In this document: piece after piece, positions 49,171 to 58,196 of the stretch
Layout: every line of letters starts with the position of its first letter
Position numbering within the stretch: position 1 is the first letter of the stretch
The notes under the pieces: model-generated
Told to the model about the DNA's origin: nothing
Seen by the model: the letters and a program-made list of their open reading frames with translations, nothing else
The model's database searches: none
Program-made: the position numbers and the translations under genes
DNA from: Pseudomonas nitroreducens
Lineage (GTDB): Bacteria; Pseudomonadota; Gammaproteobacteria; Pseudomonadales; Pseudomonadaceae
Length of the DNA: 64,000 nucleotides
NCBI RefSeq assembly: GCF_014204515.1
Contig: NZ_JACHLI010000002.1
Location: 62,001-126,000 of the forward strand
Direction of reading: 5' to 3'

Positions 49171-49186
49171 CCGGGAGACCATCGCC

Positions 49187-50566
49187 ATGACCGACTACGC
49201 CAAGCTGTTCGAGGAAGACCGCGCACACTTCATGCACCCCTCGACCCACGCCCACGATCACGCCAGCGGCGCGTTGCCGGGGCGGATCATCACCGGCGCC
49301 TCCGGCGTGCGCATCCGCGACCACCAGGGCCGCGAGCTGCTGGATGCCTTCGCCGGTTTGTACTGCGTGAACATCGGCTACGGCCGCACCGAAGTGGCCG
49401 ACGCCATCCATGCACAGGCCACGCAGCTGGCCTACTACCACACCTATGTGGGGCATGCCTCCGAGGCGATCATCGAGCTGTCCGCGCGGATCATCCGCGA
49501 CTGGGCGCCGGCGGGCATGAAGAAGGTCTACTACGGCCTCTCCGGCTCCGACGCCAACGAGACCCAGGTCAAGCTGGTGCGCTACTACAACAACGTGCTG
49601 GGCCGCCCGCAGAAGAAGAAGATCATCTCCCGCCAGCGCGGCTACCACGGCTCGGGCATCGTCACCGGCAGCCTCACGGGTCTTGCCAGCTTCCACCAGC
49701 ACTTCGACCTGCCGGTGGAAGGGGTCAGGCACACGCTTTGCCCGCACTTCTACAAGGCCCCGGCCGGCATGGACGAGGCCACCTTCGTCCGCCACTGCGC
49801 CCAGGAACTGGAAGACCTGATCCTCGCCGAAGGGCCGGACAGCGTGGCGGCGTTCATCGGTGAACCGGTGATGGGCACCGGCGGCATCATCGTCCCGCCC
49901 AAGGGCTACTGGGAGGCGATCCAGGCGGTGCTGGCGAAGTACGACGTGCTGCTGATCGCCGACGAGGTGGTCTGCGCCTTCGGTCGCGTGGGCGACAGGA
50001 TGGGCAGCCAGCGCTACGGCATGCGCCCGGACCTGATCACCACCGCCAAGGGCCTGACCAGCGCTTACGCGCCGCTGTCGGCGGTGATCGTCGGCGAAAA
50101 GGTCTGGGATGTGATCGACAGCGCGTCGAGCCGCGAGGGCGCCATGGGTCACGGCTGGACCTACTCCGGCCACCCCATCTGCGCAGCGGCGGCGCTGGCC
50201 AACCTGGACATCCTCGAACGGGAGAACATCACCGCCAATGCGGCGGAAGTTGGCAGCTACCTCAACCAGCAGCTGCGCCAGACCTTCGAGGGCCATCCTC
50301 TGGTGGGCGAGGTGCGCGGCGACGGCATGCTGGCGGCGCTGGAGTTCATGGCCGACCGCGAGGCGCGCACGCCATTCGATGCGGCGCTGAAAGTCGGCCC
50401 GAAGGTGTCGGCGGCGTGCCTGGAGCGCGGCATGATCGCCCGCGCCATGCCCCACGGCGACATCCTCGGCTTCGCCCCGCCGCTGGTGCTGACCCGCGCC
50501 GAGGCGGACGAGATTGTCGGCATCGCCAGGGCGGCGGTGGATGCGGTGGCGGCCGAGGTCTTGTAA
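49187..50566 (+). CDS. doeD: Diaminobutyrate aminotransferase DoeD
   Basis: DoeD transfers the 4-amino group of L-2,4-diaminobutyrate, giving aspartate-4-semialdehyde. The 459-residue class III aminotransferase starts at ATG 49187-49189 (GGGAGA upstream) and has YYGLSGSDANETQ, the PLP aspartate in LLIADEVVCAFGRVG and the PLP lysine in TTAKGLTSAYAP. The substrate is inferred from its pairing with doeC. Confidence 0.86.
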   Translation: MTDYAKLFEEDRAHFMHPSTHAHDHASGALPGRIITGASGVRIRDHQGRELLDAFAGLYCVNIGYGRTEVADAIHAQATQLAYYHTYVGHASEAIIELSARIIRDWAPAGMKKVYYGLSGSDANETQVKLVRYYNNVLGRPQKKKIISRQRGYHGSGIVTGSLTGLASFHQHFDLPVEGVRHTLCPHFYKAPAGMDEATFVRHCAQELEDLILAEGPDSVAAFIGEPVMGTGGIIVPPKGYWEAIQAVLAKYDVLLIADEVVCAFGRVGDRMGSQRYGMRPDLITTAKGLTSAYAPLSAVIVGEKVWDVIDSASSREGAMGHGWTYSGHPICAAAALANLDILERENITANAAEVGSYLNQQLRQTFEGHPLVGEVRGDGMLAALEFMADREARTPFDAALKVGPKVSAACLERGMIARAMPHGDILGFAPPLVLTRAEADEIVGIARAAVDAVAAEVL

Positions 50567-50573
50567 GGACTGT

Positions 50574-50656
50574 CGTAGGAGCGGATTCATCCGCGATGTG
50601 CCACCGGCCAGCTCGGAGCGGCCGGGAGTCGATCGCGGACGAAGTCCGCTCCTACG
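50574..50656. repeat. GTAGGAGCGGA palindromic repeat after doeD
   Basis: GTAGGAGCGGATTCATCCGC and the inverted GCGGACGAAGTCCGCTCCTA flank about 40 bases. It marks the right edge of the ectoine island between convergent doeD and the TPR gene and may serve as a terminator. Confidence 0.8.
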
Positions 50657-50694
50657 CACCTTGCCGCTGCGGAAGCGGTGATGAAAGAGAGCGC

Positions 50695-51012
50695 CTACGC
50701 GCCCTTGGTCTTGTCCAGCTTGCGCAGGAACACCGTCATTTCCTTCTCCGCCTGCTTGTCGCCATGGGCCTGGGCGGCGGTGAGGCCGGCGGTCCAGGCG
50801 GTGCGGGCGCCGTCGATGTCACCTTGGGTCTGCAGCGCCTTGCCCAGCAGCTTCCAGGCGGCGGAGTACTTCGGGTCCTGCTCCACGCAGCGGCGCAGGT
50901 GCTCGGCGGCCCTGGCAGCATCGCCGGCGTCCAGGTAGCCCTTGCCCAGGCCGAAGCGCAGCAGCGAGTTGTCCACGCCCTTGGCGAGCATCTTTTCCAG
51001 CGAATCGATCAT
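50695..51012 (-). CDS. Tetratricopeptide repeat protein
   Basis: This 105-residue protein consists of about two to three TPR-like helix pairs (LLRFGLGKGYLDAGDAARA, AWKLLGKALQTQGDIDGA). A homologue sits next to trkA in P. aeruginosa. It is likely a small protein-interaction module; partner unknown. Confidence 0.85.
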   Translation of the reverse strand: MIDSLEKMLAKGVDNSLLRFGLGKGYLDAGDAARAAEHLRRCVEQDPKYSAAWKLLGKALQTQGDIDGARTAWTAGLTAAQAHGDKQAEKEMTVFLRKLDKTKGA

Positions 51013-51076
51013 GGCGAGTCTCCGTCAGCGGGTCGCCATTGTGCCCCATTAGCGATGTTTCAAGCGCAAGGACGGC

Positions 51077-52528
51077 TCAAGTGCGCCAGAACGCGGGGGT
51101 CAGCAGGATCAGCAGGGAGAACACCTCCAGCCGCCCCAGCACCATTGCCAGGCTCAGCACCAGCTTGGCGCTGGCCGGCAGGTTGCCGTAGTGCACGGCC
51201 GCCTCGCCCAGCGCCGGGCCGAGGTTGTTCAGGCAGGAAGCGAGGGTGGAGAAGGCGGTGAGCTGGTCCACGCCCAGCGCCAGCAGCACCAGCATCAGGC
51301 TGACGAAGGTCAGCAGGTAGATCGAGAAGAACGCCCACACCGATTCCACCACCCGGTCCGGCACGGTGCGTCGCCCCAGCTTGACCAGGAACACGCCGTT
51401 GGGGTGCAGCAGGCGGAGGAATTCGCGCATGCCCTGGCGGTAGACCAGCAGCATGCGCATCACCTTCATGCCGCCGCCGGTGGAGCCGGCGCAGGCGCCG
51501 ATGAAGGTGCTGTAGAGCAGCAGGTAGGGCAGCAGCGTCGGCCAGGTGCTGAAGTCGGCGAGGCCGAAGCCGGTGGTGGTGGCCACCGAGATGACCATGA
51601 ACGCCGCATAGCGGATCGACTGCCAGGGCGAGTCGTAGTGGTGCTTGAGGACCAGCGTGGTGACGGTGATCAGGAACAGCGCCAGCAGGATGCTCAGGTA
51701 GGCGCGGCACTCCGGGTCCTTCAGGTAGTGGCTGAGCCTGCGCTGGCGCCAGGCGAGGAAGTGCAGGCTGAAGTTGATCCCGGAGATCACCAGGAAGGTC
51801 ATGCAGATCAGCTCGATCAGCGGACTGTCGAAATAGTCGATGCTGGCGTCGTGGGTGGAGAAGCCGCCGATGGCGATGGTCGAGAAGCTGTGGCCGATGG
51901 CGTCGAACAGGCTCATGCCCGCCGCCCAGTAGGCCAGGGCGCAGGCCAGGGTCAGGCCGCAATAAATGAACCAGAGGGTCTTGGCGGTATCGGCGATGCG
52001 TGGCGAGAGCTTCTGGTCCTTCAGCGGGCCGGGCATTTCCGCGCGGTACAGCTGCATGCCGCCGATGCCCAGCATCGGCATCACCGCCACCGCCAGCACG
52101 ACGATGCCCATGCCGCCCAGCCATTGCAGCTGCTGGCGGTAGTAGAGGATGGCGTGGGGCAGCGTATCCAGCCCGGTGAGCACGGTGGCGCCGGTGGTGG
52201 AAAGGCCGGAGAAGGACTCGAACAGCGCGTCGACCACGCCCATGTGCGGAGCCTGGGACAGCGCGAACGGCAGTGCGCCGAAGGAGCCCAGGACGATCCA
52301 GAACAGCGCCGTCACCAGGTAGCCGTCGCGGATGCGCAGGTCGTCCTTGTGCTGGTGGAACGGCCACCAGATGGCCAGACCGGTCAGCAGGGTGACCAGG
52401 AACGACAGGGCGAAGGAGCGCCAGGTGGACTCGACATAGTAGAGATCGATCAGCAGCGGCGGCAGGTGGGTAGTGCTGAACAGCATCAGCAGCACGCCGA
52501 GGATGCGGGCGATGGAGGCGTAACGCAT
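51077..52528 (-). CDS. trkH: Trk-type potassium uptake protein TrkH
   Basis: TrkH is the pore-forming K+ transporter of the inner membrane, gated by TrkA. The 483-residue protein has four P-loops with filter glycines visible in STTGATVL, AIGGFSTHD, TTTGFGLA and NNLGPALG, and the gating-loop segment AGSTGGGMKVMR. It lies beside trkA (128-base gap with a terminator). Confidence 0.95.
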   Translation of the reverse strand: MRYASIARILGVLLMLFSTTHLPPLLIDLYYVESTWRSFALSFLVTLLTGLAIWWPFHQHKDDLRIRDGYLVTALFWIVLGSFGALPFALSQAPHMGVVDALFESFSGLSTTGATVLTGLDTLPHAILYYRQQLQWLGGMGIVVLAVAVMPMLGIGGMQLYRAEMPGPLKDQKLSPRIADTAKTLWFIYCGLTLACALAYWAAGMSLFDAIGHSFSTIAIGGFSTHDASIDYFDSPLIELICMTFLVISGINFSLHFLAWRQRRLSHYLKDPECRAYLSILLALFLITVTTLVLKHHYDSPWQSIRYAAFMVISVATTTGFGLADFSTWPTLLPYLLLYSTFIGACAGSTGGGMKVMRMLLVYRQGMREFLRLLHPNGVFLVKLGRRTVPDRVVESVWAFFSIYLLTFVSLMLVLLALGVDQLTAFSTLASCLNNLGPALGEAAVHYGNLPASAKLVLSLAMVLGRLEVFSLLILLTPAFWRT

Positions 52529-52624
52529 GGCCGGGGTCAGACAGACAGGAACAGGCCGCGCAGGGTGCCAAGGGTCGCGCCAAAGCGCAGTAGGAGCTAT
52601 CTGAAAGAGACGCTGGAAAACGCT

Positions 52625-52653
52625 GCCAGGGCCGCGCCATGCGCGGCCCTGGC
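52625..52653 (-). terminator. Terminator after trkA
   Basis: GCCAGGGCCGCG and CGCGGCCCTGGC form a perfect 12-bp stem with a five-base loop immediately after the trkA stop. On the minus strand it is followed by AGCGTTTTCC. It separates trkA from trkH. Confidence 0.65.
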
Positions 52654-52656
52654 GCC

Positions 52657-54030
52657 TCAGAAGAAGGTCAGGCCGGCCTGGAACAGCCGCTCGACGTCGC
52701 GGATGCGCTTCTTGTCCACGACGAACAGGATCACGTGGTCGCCGGATTCGATCTGCGTCTCGCCGTGGGCGATCAGCACGTCGTCGTCGCGGATCACCGC
52801 GCCAATGGTGGTCCCCGGCGGCAGCTGGACTTCATTGATCTTGCGGCCGATCACCTTGCTCGACTTGGCGTCGCCGTGGGCGACCACCTCGATGGCTTCG
52901 GCGGCGCCGCGGCGCAGCGAGTGCACGCTCTCGATGTCGCCACGGCGCACGTGGGTGAGCAGGGTGCCGATGGTGGCCAGCTGCGGACTGATGGCGATAT
53001 CGATCTCGCCGCCCTGCACCAGGTCGACGTAGGCGGGGTTGTTGATCAGCGTCATCACCTTGCGCGCGCCCAGGCGCTTGGCCAGCAGCGAGGACATGAT
53101 GTTCGCCTCGTCGTCGTTGGTCAGCGCGAGGAACAGGTCGGTCTCGCCGATGTTCTCCTCCAGCAGCAGGTCGCGGTCCGAGGCGCTGCCCTGGAGCACG
53201 ATGCTGCTGTCCAGCACATCGGAGAGGTGCCGGCAGCGCGCCGGGTTCATCTCGATGATCTTCACCTGGTAGCGGTTTTCGATGGCTTCGGCCAGGCGCT
53301 CGCCGATGTTGCCGCCGCCGGCGATGATGATCCGCTTGTAGCTGTCTTCCAGCCGGCGCATCTCGCCCATCACTGCGCGGATGTGGGCCTTGGCGGCGAT
53401 GAAGAACACCTCGTCGTCGGCTTCGATCACCGTGTCGCCCTGGGGGATGATCGGCCGGTTGCGCCGGTAGATCGCCGCCACGCGCGTATCGGCATTGGGC
53501 ATGTGCTCGCGCAGCTGCCGCAGCTCCTGGCCCACCAGCGGGCCGCCGTAGTAGGCGCGGATGCCCACCAGCTGCGCCTTGCCCTCGGCGAAGTCGATCA
53601 CCTGCAGGGAGCCGGGGTATTCCACCAGGCGCTTGATGTAGTTGGTCACCACCTGTTCGGGGCTGATCAGCACGTCCACCGGGATGGCTTCCGGATCGAA
53701 CAGGCCGGCGCGGGTCAGGTAGGCCGCCTCGCGCACGCGGGCGATCCGCGTGGGGGTGTTGAACAGGGTGTAGGCGACCTGGCAGGCCACCATGTTCACC
53801 TCGTCGCTGTTGGTCACCGCCACCAGCATGTCGGCGTCGTCGGCGCCGGCCTGGCGCAGCACGGTGGGGAACGAAGCCTTGCCGTGGACGGTACGGATGT
53901 CCAGGCGATCATTGAGGTCGCGCAGGCGTTCGCCGTCAGTATCGACGACGGTGATGTCATTGGCTTCGCTGGCCAGGTGCTCGGCCAGAGTGCCGCCGAC
54001 CTGGCCGGCACCGAGGATGATGATCTTCAT
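52657..54030 (-). CDS. trkA: Trk system potassium uptake regulator TrkA
   Basis: TrkA is the cytoplasmic NAD(H)/ATP-binding gating ring of Trk K+ transporters. The 457-residue protein contains two tandem RCK units with Rossmann motifs GAGQVGGTLAEHL (residues about 6-18) and GGGNIGERLAEAI (near 239), each followed by a TrkA-C domain. It starts a minus-strand run after rsmB. Confidence 0.97.
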   Translation of the reverse strand: MKIIILGAGQVGGTLAEHLASEANDITVVDTDGERLRDLNDRLDIRTVHGKASFPTVLRQAGADDADMLVAVTNSDEVNMVACQVAYTLFNTPTRIARVREAAYLTRAGLFDPEAIPVDVLISPEQVVTNYIKRLVEYPGSLQVIDFAEGKAQLVGIRAYYGGPLVGQELRQLREHMPNADTRVAAIYRRNRPIIPQGDTVIEADDEVFFIAAKAHIRAVMGEMRRLEDSYKRIIIAGGGNIGERLAEAIENRYQVKIIEMNPARCRHLSDVLDSSIVLQGSASDRDLLLEENIGETDLFLALTNDDEANIMSSLLAKRLGARKVMTLINNPAYVDLVQGGEIDIAISPQLATIGTLLTHVRRGDIESVHSLRRGAAEAIEVVAHGDAKSSKVIGRKINEVQLPPGTTIGAVIRDDDVLIAHGETQIESGDHVILFVVDKKRIRDVERLFQAGLTFF

Positions 54031-54076
54031 GCAGCGGGGTGCTTTTCCGTTTCGATCCGTTGGGCGTCGGCGCCTG

Positions 54077-55387
54077 TCACTTCGCCGAGATCTTGATCAG
54101 CTTGGCATAGTAGAAGCCGTCATGCCCCGTTTGCTGGGGGAACAGCTGGCGCCCGTGGGGCTGCTTGATGCCCCAGGTGCCGGGCAGGTCCAGCTCGCGG
54201 GCGCCGGGGGTGCGACTGAGGAACGCGGCAATCTGCTCGCTGTTCTCCTGCGGCATCACCGAGCAGGTCGCGTAGACCAGCACGCCGCCGACTTCAAGGG
54301 TCGCCCACAGTGCATCGAGCAGTTCGCCCTGCAGCTGCGCCAGCGCCGGGATGTCCTCGGCGGTGCGGGTCAGCTTGATGTCCGGGTGACGGCGGATCAC
54401 CCCGGTGGCGGAGCACGGCGCGTCCAGCAGGATGCGCTGGAACGGCTTGCCGTCCCACCACCTGGCCGTGTCGCGGGCGTCGGCGGCGAACAGTTCGGCC
54501 TTGAGCTGCAGGCGTGCGAGGTTCTCGCGCACGCGCACCAGGCGGCTCTCCTCCAGGTCCACGGCGACTACGCCAGCCAGGGCCGGCTCGGCTTCCATCA
54601 GGTGGCAGGTCTTGCCGCCGGGGGCGCAGCAGGCGTCCAGGACGCGCTGGTTCGGCGCCAGCTCCAGCAGGTCGGCGGCCAGCTGCGCGGCTTCGTCCTG
54701 CACGCTGATGCGGCCTTCGGCGAAACCGGGGAGTTCGCGCACATCACAGGGTTGCACGAGATTGATGCCGTCCCGGCTGAATTCGCAGGCGGTCGCCTCG
54801 AAGCCGACGCGGTTCAGCTCTTCCAGGTAGGCATCGCGGCTGCCGTGGCGGCGGTTCACCCGCAGGGTCATCGGCGGATGGGAGTTGTTGGCGGCGCAGA
54901 TCGCTTCGTACTGCTCCGGCCACTGCTGCTTCAGTGCTTTCTGCAGCCAGCGCGGGTGCGCCAGGCGCGCGGCCGGGTCCTTGTCGACTTCCGCCAGCAG
55001 GCTTTCGCTCTCGCGCTGGGCGCGGCGCAGCACGGCGTTGAGCAGGCCCTTGGCCCAGGGCTTCTTCAGCTTGTCCGCGCAGCCGACGGTTTCGCCGATG
55101 GCCGCATGCGGCGGAATGCGGGTGTAGAGCAACTGGTAGAGCCCGACCAGCAGCAGCGCCTCGACGTCACGGTCGCCAGCCTTGAACGGCTTCTGCAGCA
55201 GGCGTGCCGCCAGGGTGGACAGGCGCGGCTGCCAGCGGGCGGCGCCGAAGGCCAGCTCCTGCACCAGGCCACGGTCGCGCGGCTCGACGTTTTCCAGCTG
55301 GGTCGGCAGCGAGCTGCCCAGCGAGGCGCGGCCGGCGAGCACGGCGGCCAGTGCGCGGGCTGCGGCCAGACGGGGATTGGTGCTCAT
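54077..55387 (-). CDS. rsmB: 16S rRNA (cytosine(967)-C5)-methyltransferase
   Basis: RsmB (Sun/Fmu) makes m5C967 in 16S rRNA. The 436-residue protein has an N-terminal NusB-like RNA-binding domain and a SAM domain with DACCAPGGKTCHLME. The two catalytic cysteines are in DAPCSATG and ATCSVMPQEN. It overlaps fmt by four bases. Confidence 0.96.
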   Translation of the reverse strand: MSTNPRLAAARALAAVLAGRASLGSSLPTQLENVEPRDRGLVQELAFGAARWQPRLSTLAARLLQKPFKAGDRDVEALLLVGLYQLLYTRIPPHAAIGETVGCADKLKKPWAKGLLNAVLRRAQRESESLLAEVDKDPAARLAHPRWLQKALKQQWPEQYEAICAANNSHPPMTLRVNRRHGSRDAYLEELNRVGFEATACEFSRDGINLVQPCDVRELPGFAEGRISVQDEAAQLAADLLELAPNQRVLDACCAPGGKTCHLMEAEPALAGVVAVDLEESRLVRVRENLARLQLKAELFAADARDTARWWDGKPFQRILLDAPCSATGVIRRHPDIKLTRTAEDIPALAQLQGELLDALWATLEVGGVLVYATCSVMPQENSEQIAAFLSRTPGARELDLPGTWGIKQPHGRQLFPQQTGHDGFYYAKLIKISAK

Positions 55388-56340
55388 GCGCCCTGCCCTT
55401 GGCCAAGCAACTGCCCGGCGGCGAACTGCTCGCGGCGGCTGTTGAACAGATCGGCGAAGGCCAGCGGTTTGCCGCCGGGTAGTTGCAGACGGGTCAGCAG
55501 CAGAGCGCCTTCACCGCAGGCAACCAGCAGGCCGTCGCGGCTGGCGTCGAGGATTTTTCCGGGTTCACCCTTGCCCTGCGCGGGCCTGGCGCCAAGCACC
55601 TTGAGCGCGGCGTCGCCCAGGGTGGTGTGGCAGACCGGCCAGGGAGTGAAGGCGCGGATGCGGCGCTCCAGTTCATCGGCGGGGCGCGACCAGTCGATGC
55701 GCGCTTCTTCCTTGTTCAGCTTGTGCGCGTAGGTCGCCAGGGCGTCGTCCTGTACTTCACCCTTGAGCGTGCCGGCGGCGAGGCCGGTGATAGCCTCGAC
55801 CACGGCTTTAGGGCCAAGCTCGGCCAGGCGGTCGTGCAGGCTGCCGCCGGTGTCGTCGGCGGAAATCGGTGTAGCGACCTTGAGCAGCATCGGCCCGGTG
55901 TCCAGGCCCGCCTCCATCTGCATCACGGTGACGCCGCTCTCGGCGTCGCCGGCCTCCACCGCGCGCTGGATCGGCGCGGCGCCGCGCCAGCGCGGCAGCA
56001 GCGAGGCATGGCTATTGATGCAGCCCAGGCGCGGGATATCCAGCACCACCTGGGGCAGGATCAGCCCGTAGGCCACCACCACCATCAGGTCCGGCTTGAG
56101 CGCGGCCAGCTCGGCCTGGGCGGCGGGGTCGCGCAGGGTCGGCGGTTGCAGCACGCTCAGACCGTGCTCCACGGCGAGCTGCTTGACCGGGCTGGGCATC
56201 AGCTTCTGGCCGCGGCCGGCCGGGCGGTCCGGCTGGGTGTAGACGGCAACGATCTCGTGGGGAGTATCGAGCAGGGCCTTGAGGTGTTCGGCGGCGAATT
56301 CCGGGGTACCGGCGAAGACGATGCGCAGTGCTTGGCTCAT
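55384..56340 (-). CDS. fmt: Methionyl-tRNA formyltransferase
   Basis: Fmt formylates initiator Met-tRNA using 10-formyl-tetrahydrofolate. The 318-residue protein has the catalytic-site blocks INSHASLLPRWRGAAPIQRA and GVTVMQMEAGLDTGPML. It lies downstream of def but a terminator sits between them. Confidence 0.97.
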   Translation of the reverse strand: MSQALRIVFAGTPEFAAEHLKALLDTPHEIVAVYTQPDRPAGRGQKLMPSPVKQLAVEHGLSVLQPPTLRDPAAQAELAALKPDLMVVVAYGLILPQVVLDIPRLGCINSHASLLPRWRGAAPIQRAVEAGDAESGVTVMQMEAGLDTGPMLLKVATPISADDTGGSLHDRLAELGPKAVVEAITGLAAGTLKGEVQDDALATYAHKLNKEEARIDWSRPADELERRIRAFTPWPVCHTTLGDAALKVLGARPAQGKGEPGKILDASRDGLLVACGEGALLLTRLQLPGGKPLAFADLFNSRREQFAAGQLLGQGQGA

Positions 56341-56351
56341 TTCGGGCTCAC

Positions 56352-56384
56352 AAAAAACAAAAGGCTTGCCGGGGCAAGCCTTTG
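56352..56384 (-). terminator. Terminator between def and fmt
   Basis: On the minus strand AAAGGCTTGCC and GGCAAGCCTTT form an 11-bp stem, followed by TTGTTTTTTG. It lies right after def, 12 bases upstream of fmt. Confidence 0.8.
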
Positions 56385-56394
56385 GGGGATGGGG

Positions 56395-56901
56395 TCACGC
56401 CTGTTGCCGGTGCTGCTTTTCCAGCTTCTTGCGGATGCGGTCGCGCTTGAGGTTGGACAGGTAGTCGACGAACAGCTTGCCGTTGAGGTGGTCGCACTCG
56501 TGCTGGATGCACACCGCGAGCAGACCCTCGGCGATTTCCTCGAACGGCTTGCCGTCGCGGTCCTGGGCCTTGATCTTAACCTTCTGCGGGCGGTCGACGT
56601 TCTCGTAGAAGCCGGGCACCGACAGGCAGCCTTCCTGGTACTGGTCCATTTCCTCGGTGAGGTATTCGAACTCCGGGTTGATGTACACCCGGGGCTCGGA
56701 CTTGTCCTCGGACAGGTCCATCACCACCACGCGCTTGTGCACGTTGATCTGCGTCGCCGCCAGACCAATGCCCGGCGCCTCGTACATGGTCTCGAACATG
56801 TCGTCGATCAGCGTGCGCAGGGCGTCATCGAAGACCGTGACCGGCTTGGCGATGGTCCGCAGGCGCGGATCGGGGAATTCGAGAATGTTCAGAATGGCCA
56901 T
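56395..56901 (-). CDS. def: Peptide deformylase
   Basis: Def removes the N-formyl group from new proteins. The 168-residue metalloenzyme has the three signature motifs GIGLAATQI, EGCLSVPG and QHECDHLNG (HEXXH). It is divergent from the LysM gene. Confidence 0.98.
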   Translation of the reverse strand: MAILNILEFPDPRLRTIAKPVTVFDDALRTLIDDMFETMYEAPGIGLAATQINVHKRVVVMDLSEDKSEPRVYINPEFEYLTEEMDQYQEGCLSVPGFYENVDRPQKVKIKAQDRDGKPFEEIAEGLLAVCIQHECDHLNGKLFVDYLSNLKRDRIRKKLEKQHRQQA

Positions 56902-57039
56902 ATACGTTTGTGATGCACTTGTGGAATAAAGTCAAAATCGGCTGCTAATATGCTGAGCAGCATCGAAAAACGGCTGGAAAGCGCGGTAGGGGCGGCTTCC
57001 AGGCGGTTCATGTGTACACATAATAAAGGGATTCACCGC

Positions 57040-58065
57040 ATGAGGAAAACACTACTCGCCCTGCTGCTGCTCGCCGCAGGCGGGGTGGCGCAGGCTGCCG
57101 TGCAGCTCAAGGACGGCCATCCGGATCGCTATACCGTAGTGAAAGGCGACACCCTCTGGGACATCTCCGGCAAGTTCCTCAGCAAGCCGTGGAAGTGGCC
57201 GGAAATCTGGCAGGTGAATCCGCAGATCCAGAACCCGCACCTGATCTACCCGGGTGACGTGCTGAGTCTTACGTACATCGATGGCCAGCCACGCCTGGTG
57301 CTCAACCGCGGCGAGTCGCGCGGGACCATCAAGCTGTCGCCGCGGGTACGCAGCACGCCGATCGCCGAGGCGATCCCGACCATCCCGCTGGACAAGATCA
57401 ACGCCTTCCTGCTGTCCAACCGCATCGTCGACAACGAGGCCGTGTTCACCGACGCGCCCTACGTCGTCGCCGGCGCCCAGGAGAGCGTGATCAGCGGCGC
57501 CGGCGATCGCGCCTACGCCCGAGGCAAGTCGCTGGCCGAAGAGAACAGCTACGGCATCTTCCGCCAGGCCAAGGTGTACACCGACCCGGAGACCAACGAG
57601 GTCCTGGGTATCGACGCCATGGATGTCGGCGGCGCCAACGTCACCGCCAAGGAAGACGACGTCGCCACCCTGATGCTCACCCGCACCACCCAGGAAGTCC
57701 GTCCGGGCGACCGCCTGTTCCCCACCGAGGAACGCGCGATCACCTCGACCTTCATGCCCAGCGAGCCGAAGTCCGAGATCAAGGGCACCATCATCGACGT
57801 GCCGCGCGGCGTGACGCAGATCGGCAAGTACGACGTGGTGACCCTGGACAAGGGCTCCCGCGACGGCCTGGCCGAAGGCAACGTGCTGGCGATCTACAAG
57901 CTGGGCGAAACCGTGCGCGACCGTGTGAACGGCGACATGGTGAAGATCCCCGACGAGCGCTCGGGTCTGGTCATGGTGTTCCGCACCTACAACCGCCTGA
58001 GCTACGGCCTGGTGCTCAACGCCACCCGTTCGCTGGAAGTGAACGACCGCGTGCAGAATCCCTGA
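57040..58065 (+). CDS. LysM domain periplasmic/envelope protein
   Basis: The 341-residue protein starts MRKTLLALLLLAAGGVAQA, a signal peptide likely cut after AQA (residue 19). A LysM peptidoglycan-binding domain follows (about 30-80, RYTVVKGDTLWDISGKFL and IYPGDVLSL). The rest is an uncharacterised, mostly beta-rich domain. A homologue stands at this place in P. aeruginosa. TAATAT at 56946-56951 may be its -10. Confidence 0.9.
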   Translation: MRKTLLALLLLAAGGVAQAAVQLKDGHPDRYTVVKGDTLWDISGKFLSKPWKWPEIWQVNPQIQNPHLIYPGDVLSLTYIDGQPRLVLNRGESRGTIKLSPRVRSTPIAEAIPTIPLDKINAFLLSNRIVDNEAVFTDAPYVVAGAQESVISGAGDRAYARGKSLAEENSYGIFRQAKVYTDPETNEVLGIDAMDVGGANVTAKEDDVATLMLTRTTQEVRPGDRLFPTEERAITSTFMPSEPKSEIKGTIIDVPRGVTQIGKYDVVTLDKGSRDGLAEGNVLAIYKLGETVRDRVNGDMVKIPDERSGLVMVFRTYNRLSYGLVLNATRSLEVNDRVQNP

Positions 58066-58082
58066 TTCCCGCCCGGTCACGC

Positions 58083-58108
58083 AAAACCCCGCTGCGGCGG
58101 GGTTTTTT
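58083..58108 (+). terminator. Terminator after LysM gene
   Basis: ACCCCGC and GCGGGGT form the stem around a TGCG loop, preceded by AAA and followed by six Ts. Confidence 0.9.
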
Positions 58109-58196
58109 GTGGGCGCGATTCGGATCGGTCCGACAGCTTGCCCGAAGGCGCTGGCGGCATAGTCCGGCAGACTTCCTGCCGCCAAGGACCGCCGCC

